Shown here: piece after piece, positions 33,861 through 41,836 of the stretch
Layout of the letters: every line of letters starts with the position of its first letter
Position numbering within the stretch: the first letter of the stretch is position 1
Assembly: GCA_964652975.1 (NCBI GenBank)
Contig: CAZZCN010000003.1
Span: 1-64,000, forward strand
Source of the DNA: CAZZCN01 sp964652975
GTDB taxonomy: Bacteria > Bacillota > Clostridia > Saccharofermentanales > UBA5734
Direction: 5' to 3'
Length of the DNA: 64,000 bases
Notes under the pieces: generated by a model
Told to the model about the DNA's origin: nothing
Databases searched by the model: none
What the model saw: only the letters and a program-made list of their open reading frames with translations
Position numbers and translations under genes: made by a program

Positions 33861-36824
33861 TTAACTTATGCTGATATTATCCATATATAATTTATCTGTG
33901 AGGCTTATATTATGAACTGTGAACTGAATATATTTTCCTGAAGAATTTGCTTTAACTGTAGTGTTAATTGTAACCTCAGTCCATGTTCCGCTTGCCAATC
34001 CTGTTGCAGCAAAACTTCCATCCGGTTTAACAATGTTAATAGTTCCATTGCTCCCATCAACATACATATACACTTTTGCAGAAACATTGTCACCGGCATT
34101 AAAATTATTCAGTAATGAATTATTAAAGATTGATATTGTACTCCATCCATCGGAACTATTAGAAAATTTTAATGAATGTGTACCACTATAAGCTCTTTCA
34201 GTGCTTAATGAAAGTAAACCATTATTGTTTACAAAGTCGCTCTTGCTAAATGAATAACCTTCAAAATTACATTTTGTAGGTTTAATGCTGATATTATCAA
34301 AATAAACCTTATCTGATAGAACTGCATTGTGAATGGTAAATCGAATATACTTCCCGATCGAATTTTGCCCAACGGTAGTATCGGCTGAAACCCCTATCCA
34401 TTTTCCACTTTCCATGTAGGTTAGAGCAAAAGTATCATCTGCCTTCACAAGATTAATTGTTCCGTTATTTCCATCAATATACATATTCATTTTAACATTA
34501 ATTGCATCACCAGTACTATAATTTCTAAGCAATTCATTATTGTAGAATGTCAGAACGCTCCAGCCATCAGGACTATTTGTGAATTTGAGAGATTTTGTTC
34601 CTTGATAAGCTTTTTCTGTGCTTACAGAAAGACTACCGCTGCTATGGGAATAATCATCCTCAGAGAATATGCCACTTTCAAAAGTCCAATCAATTGGAGT
34701 GATGCTTAAATTATCAATATATACTTTATCATTTGCTAAAGCATCATTAACGATAAACTGAATGTATTTCCCTATTGAATTCTGCTTTATTTCTGAATTG
34801 ACAGTTAATTCAAGCCATTTACCGCTCTCTAATCCTGTATAAACAAAGTTTGAATTTGAATTCAATATATTTACAGCGCCATTGCTTCCATCGATAAACA
34901 TATACATCTTTGCTCTGACAATATCTCCTACAGCATAATTACTAAACAGTTGTCTGTTATAGAAGGTAAGTACACTCCAAGTATCACTACCGGTGAATTT
35001 CAGTGATTTTGTTCCTTCATATGCTTTTTCAGAACTGATAGAAAGAGTTCCGTTATTATGGGAGTAATCATTTTCTGTAAAGCTATTATTTTCAAAGGTC
35101 CAATCAATTTTTTCTACCGCTAAGCTATCAAAATAAACCTTATCCGTAGGAGTTGCATTATGAACAATGAACTGAATATATTTACCAATTGTATTTTGCT
35201 TGACCTCGGTATTAACAACGATTTCATTCCAAATATTGCTTTGAAGCGAGGTTAAAGCAAAGTTGCCATCAGAATTAACAATATTAACCGTACCTGAATT
35301 TCCATCGACCAATACATTTAATCTTGCTTTTACAATATCCCCAACCTGATAACTATTCAAAACATCTGCATTATAAAAGCTCAAAACACTCCATGTATCA
35401 GGACTTCCCGTAAATTTGAGAGATTTTGTTCCAGCATATGCTTTTTCGGTACTGATAGAAAGATTGCCGTTATTATGAGAATAATCATTTTCTGAGAAAT
35501 TAATATTTTCGAATGTCCAATCCATACTGGACACACTCATATCGTCAAAATATATCTTATCACTTGGTATCGCATTGTGTATTGTTAACTCAAAGTATTT
35601 ACCTACTATATTTTCCTTGACTGTGGTATTAAAAATAACTTCTGTCCATTTGCCATTTTCTAAATTATTAATGGCATAATTACCATCAGCTTTTACAAGA
35701 TTTATTGTACCATTGGTTCCATCAACAAAAACATGCAATTTTATTCTGATATTATTATTCACAGAGTAATTTTTAAGTAATGATTCATTATAAAATTTAA
35801 TAGTACTCCATGTATCAGGGCTTCCAGTGAATTTCAGGGATTTAGCACTTGCATTGTAGGTCCTTTCGGTGCTAACCGATAAAATGCCATTGTTATGAGA
35901 GAAATCTTCGTCAGAATAATTATAATTATCAAATGTCCAATCCATTGGAGAAACTTTTATATCACTTAAAAATATTTTATCAGTTGGAGATGCATTATGT
36001 ATGGATATTTTGATATACTTGCCTGTAGCATCTTCTCGGACATCTGTTCTGTCAATAGCCTCAACCCATTGGTTGCTTGGCAACTGGGTTAATGCAAAAT
36101 TCCCATTCGCTTTCACAAGGTTTATAGTGTTAGAATTGCCATTGATAAATAGCTGCATTTTAATTCTGACTGTATCTCCGCGAACAAAATCGTTCATCAA
36201 AGTTGCGTCTCTTAAAATGATATCTGTCCAAACGTCTCTACTGCCTGAAAGTTTTATACTTTGCTGACCGGGGATATAACTTTTTTCATTTGTAAAAAGC
36301 AATGCCCCATTTGATGCTTCTGCCAGATTAGAATAATAAATGAAACCTAATATTTGTTTTTTAATGCTAAGTAAATCCAAAATAGATACACTGTTTTGCT
36401 TTATTATTTCAGCTGCTTTCAGATTTGATCCACTTAATAGTTGTATTTTTAATATATGCCTTTTAACTAAAACTAAATCTTGTACATCAGTTAGTCCGTC
36501 ACCGTTTGTATCCCCGGGTGTAACAACTTCAAAATGAATTGTTGTACTATTATTTGAGCTGTCTGTTACTATAAGAGTATAGTTACCGGTTTTTTGAATT
36601 TTTGTTCCATTCGTAAATAGTTCTCCGTTTAGTGTTGCAGTGCCCTCATCAAAGGTTACTATGGCAGCCCCTCCTGTGCTGCCTTCTGTTACTCCTTGTA
36701 CAACCGGCGGAGTTGTGTCTCCACCGTCTGCCGACACCGGAATTAAGGCGGTTGAAAAAATAAGTGCCAGAGATACAAGCGCTGCTAATGACATTTTAAA
36801 CCTTTTTAAATTTTTCCTTTTCAT
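33861..36824 (-). CDS. Secreted dockerin protein with six tandem jelly-roll-like modules
   Basis: 987 residues. A signal peptide covers about 1-33, an Ig-like unit about 38-100, then a dockerin-like pair about 102-165 (GDTNGDGLTDVQDLVLVKRH intact; IIKQNSVSILDLLSIKKQ degenerate). The rest, about 165-987, is six modules of about 138 residues. Their pattern is DWTFEN..FSENDYSHNNG, then LSISTEKAY, GTKSLKFTGSPDTWS, a DG.NGTINLVK.DGNFA turn, GKYIQF and DKVYFDNISI. Such end motifs are typical of CBM-like beta-sandwiches. No catalytic domain is visible. It probably crosslinks or captures glycan at the surface. The ribosome site is AAAGGATG. Dockerin before the modules is an unusual order. Confidence 0.75.
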   Translation of the reverse strand: MKRKNLKRFKMSLAALVSLALIFSTALIPVSADGGDTTPPVVQGVTEGSTGGAAIVTFDEGTATLNGELFTNGTKIQKTGNYTLIVTDSSNNSTTIHFEVVTPGDTNGDGLTDVQDLVLVKRHILKIQLLSGSNLKAAEIIKQNSVSILDLLSIKKQILGFIYYSNLAEASNGALLFTNEKSYIPGQQSIKLSGSRDVWTDIILRDATLMNDFVRGDTVRIKMQLFINGNSNTINLVKANGNFALTQLPSNQWVEAIDRTDVREDATGKYIKISIHNASPTDKIFLSDIKVSPMDWTFDNYNYSDEDFSHNNGILSVSTERTYNASAKSLKFTGSPDTWSTIKFYNESLLKNYSVNNNIRIKLHVFVDGTNGTINLVKADGNYAINNLENGKWTEVIFNTTVKENIVGKYFELTIHNAIPSDKIYFDDMSVSSMDWTFENINFSENDYSHNNGNLSISTEKAYAGTKSLKFTGSPDTWSVLSFYNADVLNSYQVGDIVKARLNVLVDGNSGTVNIVNSDGNFALTSLQSNIWNEIVVNTEVKQNTIGKYIQFIVHNATPTDKVYFDSLAVEKIDWTFENNSFTENDYSHNNGTLSISSEKAYEGTKSLKFTGSDTWSVLTFYNRQLFSNYAVGDIVRAKMYMFIDGSNGAVNILNSNSNFVYTGLESGKWLELTVNSEIKQNSIGKYIQFIVNDALANDKVYIDNLSITPIDWTFESGIFSEDDYSHSSGSLSVSTEKAYQGTKSLKFTNSPDGWSVLTFYNNELLRNYSTGDAINVKMNMYIDGNNGTINLVKADDTFALTYMESGKWIGVSADTTVGQNSIGKYIRFTIHNAVLSDKVYFDNISIKPTKCNFEGYSFSKSDFVNNNGLLSLSTERAYSGTHSLKFSNSSDGWSTISIFNNSLLNNFNAGDNVSAKVYMYVDGSNGTINIVKPDGSFAATGLASGTWTEVTINTTVKANSSGKYIQFTVHNISLTDKLYMDNISIS

Positions 36825-36881
36825 AGTTTTTTACATCCTTTCAAAATATTTATATTTAAGTTTTCTTAAATATCATAATAA

Positions 36882-39800
36882 TTAACTGATAGAAATATTA
36901 TCAAAATAAATTTCATCAGATGGTTTTGCATTGTGTACAATAAATTCCACATACTTCCCGAGTGCGTTATTCATAACCTTGGATATAACTGTAACCTCTA
37001 CCCAATTGGCGCTGACAATATTTGTTTGTGCAAAGTTTCCATCGGGTTTAACTATGTTTATTGTTCCACTACTGCCCTCAATGTACATATAAAACTTTAT
37101 TCTTGAAATATTTCCTACATCTATTGAATCAAGGCCACTTAACCCATATAAATCTATGACACTCCAGCTATCCTTGCTGTTGGTAAGCATTAATGATCTA
37201 CTGCTGTTGAAACCTCTTTTAGTGCTTATATATAAGTTTCCATTGGTGTTGGCAATATCCTCCGAATAGTATTTGTAATTTTCAAAGGTATAATCCACTG
37301 AGTTTTTAGAAGTTTTTTCAATGGTTATGTTATCAAGATAAACCTTATCCATTGGAGTCGCATTATTGATTATAAAGGTGATATACTTGCCAAGACCATC
37401 GTCTGCAATCACGCTGCTATAGGTAATAGAATGCCAGAAGTTGCTTTCAATCTTTGTTTTTATAAAAATATAATCATCATTATTTTTCTTTACAAAATTA
37501 ACTGTTCCTGTACTTCCGCTTATATATGCATTCAAAGAAATTGCAACATTATCTCCAGCCGAATAATCTCTTAACAAATTATCATTATAGAATTTGATTA
37601 CACTCCAGCCTTCAAGACTTCCTGTAAACTCCAGGGATTTATTGCTGTTAAACGCCTTTTCATTGCTAATATACAAATCACCATTGTTATGTGAAAAATC
37701 ATTTTCTGATATATTGTAATTTTCAAATGTCCAATCCATTGATGTTATGGCAATATTATCGATATAAATTTTATCTGTAGCTAAAGCCTTATGAATTATA
37801 AATTCGGCATATTTTCCAAGAGCATTTTCTTTAACAGAAGATCTTACAATCACTTCTACCCATTTGCCACTTTCTAATTTTGACAAGGCAAAATCACCAT
37901 CGGATTTTACTATGTTAATAGCCATATTGCTTCCATCAATATAAACATGAAGTCTAAGTCGAATTAATGACCCTATAGATAATTTATTAAGTTGTGGCAA
38001 GTTATATAAATCGATTACACTCCAGTCATCTTTACTATTAGTTAGCAATAAAGATTTTCTGCTGTTATAACCTCTTTCACTACTGACAGAAAGAGTTCCG
38101 TTTGTATTTGAAATATCTTCTGAAAAATATTTATAGTCCTCAAATGAATAGTCAACAGGGTTTTTGCCTACCTTTTCGACTTTTATGTTGTCTATATAAA
38201 TATTATCTGTCGGGGCGGCATTATTGATTGTAAAGGTTATATATTTTCCCAATCCGTCATCTGCTATAATGCTGCTATAAGTCAATGAATGCCAAAAGTT
38301 ATTCTCAACCTTTGTTTTAATAAAAACATCACTGTTTTTAATCTTTTTCAAGAAGTTGACTGTGCCATTACTGCCTTCAACATAAGCATTTAAGGAAATA
38401 GCAACTGGATCCCCAATTGAATAAGTTTTCAACAAATCATCATTATAAAATTTTATGACGCTCCAGCCTTTAACACTATTAGTGAATTTCAAAGAGCTTT
38501 TACTGTTATAGCCTTTAATATTACTAACAGAAAGATTTCCATTGTTATAGGAAAAATCATCCTCTGAAAATTTGTAGCCATCAAATGACCAATCAATAGG
38601 CGAAAAACCAATGTCATCAATATATATTTTATCATTTGGTTTTGCTTCGTTTATGGCAATTTGAATATATTTTCCAAATTTATCTTTTTCGACATATGCT
38701 CTGAAGGTTATTTCAATCCATTTATAATTATTGAGCTGATTTTTTATAAATATAAATTTATCAGAAGTTTTAGGCCATGCTTTTACAAAGTTTACAGTTT
38801 TATTGCTTCCATCAATATAGATAAACATTTTTATACCTAAAATATCGCCAACAGAATGGTTATCTAAAAGATTATTGTTATAAAATTTTATCGTACTGAA
38901 TTTATCCTTGCTTTGAGTTAATTCCAATGACTTATGACTATTATGACCTAAAGCATTAGTAATTTTTAATGATCCATTTGAAGAAATAATATCATCCGCA
39001 TAAAATGGATAATTTTCAAATGAGTAGTCAGCTATATTATTAACAATGTTAAATATACTTATATCATCTATATATATGGTATCGGATGGGACTGCCTCAT
39101 TAATTGCAATTTGAATGAACCTACCCATACTTCCTTCTTGAACAGTCGCCTTAAACTGCAGTTCAATCCACTGTCCAGAGGATAGACTTTTCTGTATTAT
39201 TCCAAAGTTGCCTTCTATATTTGGAGACCACTTAAATAAATTAATTTTATTGTTGCCCCCATCAATATAAGCATATAGTTTCATGCCTACTGTAGATCCT
39301 TTTGCATATTTGCTGAAAGCCTTGTCATTATAGAACTTCAAGGTTGTAAAAGTATCAGCACTACCTGTGATTTTTAAAGACTTCTTACTGTTATGTGCTT
39401 TTTCTTCACTAACAACAATAGAACCATTGTTTTTTTCTATACTGTTCCATAAATATTGTTTACTTTCAAAAGTCCAGTCAGTCACATTATTAATAGTACT
39501 AATGTTCTCATTAGTTCTAAGAATATTGATATCACAAAAATATAGAGTAGTATCATAAGTAATCGTATCTGTTTGATTTTTATAAGTTCCATTTTTATAG
39601 TTCATAGTAGTAATTTTCAAGCTAGGTTTCCCATTAACCATGAATAAGCTGTTTAATTCATTTTTATGTATAATGAGCTGAGACCATTCTTTCAATGGCA
39701 AATCATAGAATGCTTTTTTGTCATTTAAGATTATACTTGCAGGAAATTCGCTGTTATTGTAAACCCAGAAATATACTAATTCTACATCATCAAATTTATC

Positions 39801-40598
39801 AATATTAAGATTTTTGAAATGTATTTCTGGCCATCTAGCTTCGCCTTTAGTAGTAAACAGCTTTAATGACCCATTTGATTTATAATTAAATTCACTGTTC
39901 CCATTGTAAAAAAGTTGTGCACCGGAAGCACCATATACATCCATAAGTGAAGCCTGTTGACTAAAATCATAAAGCTTCCCTTTATCCATTACTTCTATTT
40001 CTACAACCTTACTTTCAGTATTCCCGCTTAAATCGGTTGCAGATATCGTGTAATGATAACTTCCAAAATCTCCGACCTTAAAAGTATTATTATTAATGTC
40101 AATGGATCTGTTTTGATATGATAATTTTACAATAGCTTTTAATTGTTCGCCTGAATTATCATTAATTTCATAATCTGGTAATTTGAAGTTTTTATTTAAG
40201 AAAGCAAATCCATTTGTACCTATAATATTTATGACGGGTTTCGTGGTATCAACAGTTGTTATTTTATATAATTTATCAATTTTCCCATCTTTATAATTAA
40301 GCCAATAATACCCTTTGTATTCCAAAAATACTTTATCGCTATAAACTGGCAATAATTTACCATTAGGCGCTTCAAATAATATTTTAGAATAATCAAGTTT
40401 CACATTTAAATCTGATAGTAATTTATCAATATTAAAATCAGTTCCGATTTCAGAAGAAATTAATGTGATATCACCATTCTTATTAATTTTATTACTATCA
40501 GTTGTATTCTCATTTTTATTTTTTGAACTAAAAATTATCACAGCTGTCAAGGCTATTATAAAGATTAATATAAGTATAATTCCTAACCTTTTTTTCAA
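36882..40598 (-). CDS. Membrane-anchored protein with Ig-like domain and seven jelly-roll-like modules
   Basis: 1238 residues from a TTG at 40598 with GAGGTG 5 bases upstream; a GTG at 40607 would have its site too close. One N-terminal membrane helix (LGIILILIFIIALTAVIIF) leaves the rest outside. A short unknown region precedes an Ig-like domain at about 120-205 (TTKPVINIIG; YHYTISATDLSGNTESK), a jelly-roll module like those of the 25800 protein (about 210-370), and six modules related to those of the neighbour at 33861. The last four form two A-B pairs. The protein ends DEIYFDNISIS, nearly like its neighbour. No enzyme domain. It looks like a fixed glycan-capture filament. Confidence 0.75.
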   Translation of the reverse strand: MKKRLGIILILIFIIALTAVIIFSSKNKNENTTDSNKINKNGDITLISSEIGTDFNIDKLLSDLNVKLDYSKILFEAPNGKLLPVYSDKVFLEYKGYYWLNYKDGKIDKLYKITTVDTTKPVINIIGTNGFAFLNKNFKLPDYEINDNSGEQLKAIVKLSYQNRSIDINNNTFKVGDFGSYHYTISATDLSGNTESKVVEIEVMDKGKLYDFSQQASLMDVYGASGAQLFYNGNSEFNYKSNGSLKLFTTKGEARWPEIHFKNLNIDKFDDVELVYFWVYNNSEFPASIILNDKKAFYDLPLKEWSQLIIHKNELNSLFMVNGKPSLKITTMNYKNGTYKNQTDTITYDTTLYFCDINILRTNENISTINNVTDWTFESKQYLWNSIEKNNGSIVVSEEKAHNSKKSLKITGSADTFTTLKFYNDKAFSKYAKGSTVGMKLYAYIDGGNNKINLFKWSPNIEGNFGIIQKSLSSGQWIELQFKATVQEGSMGRFIQIAINEAVPSDTIYIDDISIFNIVNNIADYSFENYPFYADDIISSNGSLKITNALGHNSHKSLELTQSKDKFSTIKFYNNNLLDNHSVGDILGIKMFIYIDGSNKTVNFVKAWPKTSDKFIFIKNQLNNYKWIEITFRAYVEKDKFGKYIQIAINEAKPNDKIYIDDIGFSPIDWSFDGYKFSEDDFSYNNGNLSVSNIKGYNSKSSLKFTNSVKGWSVIKFYNDDLLKTYSIGDPVAISLNAYVEGSNGTVNFLKKIKNSDVFIKTKVENNFWHSLTYSSIIADDGLGKYITFTINNAAPTDNIYIDNIKVEKVGKNPVDYSFEDYKYFSEDISNTNGTLSVSSERGYNSRKSLLLTNSKDDWSVIDLYNLPQLNKLSIGSLIRLRLHVYIDGSNMAINIVKSDGDFALSKLESGKWVEVIVRSSVKENALGKYAEFIIHKALATDKIYIDNIAITSMDWTFENYNISENDFSHNNGDLYISNEKAFNSNKSLEFTGSLEGWSVIKFYNDNLLRDYSAGDNVAISLNAYISGSTGTVNFVKKNNDDYIFIKTKIESNFWHSITYSSVIADDGLGKYITFIINNATPMDKVYLDNITIEKTSKNSVDYTFENYKYYSEDIANTNGNLYISTKRGFNSSRSLMLTNSKDSWSVIDLYGLSGLDSIDVGNISRIKFYMYIEGSSGTINIVKPDGNFAQTNIVSANWVEVTVISKVMNNALGKYVEFIVHNAKPSDEIYFDNISIS

Positions 40599-40613
40599 AA
40601 ATCTCACCTCTTC

Positions 40614-41825
40614 CTAATTTCTAACAATACGAATATTATCTAAGTATAATTCCTTTGGGTCTCCATTATAGAATTCTTCAATTAAGAAATTAATTCCATT
40701 GAGTTTATCAAGAGTAATAAACATATCTTTAAGTGTTTTTAGAGAAACTTTCGTGTTTTCCCTGTTTGCCCAGGAATTTGGAGGAATAATTATCCCCTGC
40801 TTATATGGTTTCATATTTTCACTCCATGCTTGAAACTCAATAGTAATATATTTATCTGATTTATTATAAATATCAAAAGCTATATCAGTTTTATTAATAT
40901 CAAATTTTGTGAAATCTATTGATTTAATTAGCTTTGATGTTAACCCAATTTTCAACCATCCTGAAGTAAAACGATATCTTTTTATATTGCTTTTATTAAT
41001 TAAAGCTTTTAACGAGCCCCTGCCTTGTGAAATAAAGTTTAAATCTCTGTTCAAAGACAATATTGGCGCTGCAAGAAATTCCGTGTCATAGCCTCCAGCT
41101 TCCATACTCCACACGTCGCCGTCATTTTCAAAAAATGAAAGTTCATCCGGTTGTAATTTTGTATTGAGAAGTGCAATTGGGCTATTAGTTTTTACCGCTC
41201 TAAAATTATCTATATATATCTCTAAAGGCTTATCCGACAGGCTTTTTCTACTCTCAAACACCAAACAAAATTTAGTGATATTTTTTATGTTTTTTGACTT
41301 CATAAACTTTTCACGCAAGAAAGGAATGCTGACCTTATTGGAAATTCCTTTTAAAAGTGAAACGGTTGAAATGTAGGTTATTTCCCCATCTCCTTTTTCT
41401 GATTTGCTTTCAATAATGAAATCCATTTTTGTGTCCTTGTCGCTATTATTAAAAATATCTAAACGAAACTCATTGACATCAGAATAGTCATTCTTAGAAA
41501 CATATTTATTATCGGTATAGATATAAAGAAAGGGAGAAGATATTGATAAATTATAATCTGTAACATTAGGTTCCCCATATATTATAAATTTTCCACATCC
41601 TTTACCTTTTGTTATATATTTTAAATCATGAGATATAGATTCTTTTCCAAAATAATTGAAATAGTTCATTGATAATAATTCATCATCTGTTTCAAAATCT
41701 GATAGTAATATTTCATCACCACTCCTTAATTGTGTTTTGCTTGCATTCAAGGAATTATTAACAGTGCAAGAGCAAAGAACAAAAATCAATGCATTTATCA
41801 TGAAATATATAATAATTTTTTTCAT
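40614..41825 (-). CDS. Lipoprotein with two jelly-roll-like carbohydrate-binding modules
   Basis: 403 residues from the ATG at 41825 (GGAG 7 bases upstream; a TTG at 41840 overlaps the preceding gene). The lipobox LCSC has its Cys at 20. Two beta-rich modules follow, about 35-215 and 235-403. They end in KPLEIYIDNFRAV and PKELYLDNIRIVRN, the same closing motif as the modules of the two downstream proteins. Each contains DIFNNSDK or DIYNKSDK, so they are copies of each other. No catalytic residues are apparent. Together with the two downstream genes (gap about 15 bp to the next) it forms a three-gene block of non-catalytic surface proteins. Confidence 0.7.
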   Translation of the reverse strand: MKKIIIYFMINALIFVLCSCTVNNSLNASKTQLRSGDEILLSDFETDDELLSMNYFNYFGKESISHDLKYITKGKGCGKFIIYGEPNVTDYNLSISSPFLYIYTDNKYVSKNDYSDVNEFRLDIFNNSDKDTKMDFIIESKSEKGDGEITYISTVSLLKGISNKVSIPFLREKFMKSKNIKNITKFCLVFESRKSLSDKPLEIYIDNFRAVKTNSPIALLNTKLQPDELSFFENDGDVWSMEAGGYDTEFLAAPILSLNRDLNFISQGRGSLKALINKSNIKRYRFTSGWLKIGLTSKLIKSIDFTKFDINKTDIAFDIYNKSDKYITIEFQAWSENMKPYKQGIIIPPNSWANRENTKVSLKTLKDMFITLDKLNGINFLIEEFYNGDPKELYLDNIRIVRN

Positions 41826-41836
41826 TTCTATTCTCC

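Noticed and set aside
33861..40598. CRISPR-like periodic DNA in the module-repeat genes
   Set aside because: The periodicity is about 414 bp and codes for protein modules; no short identical repeats with spacers occur anywhere in the window.
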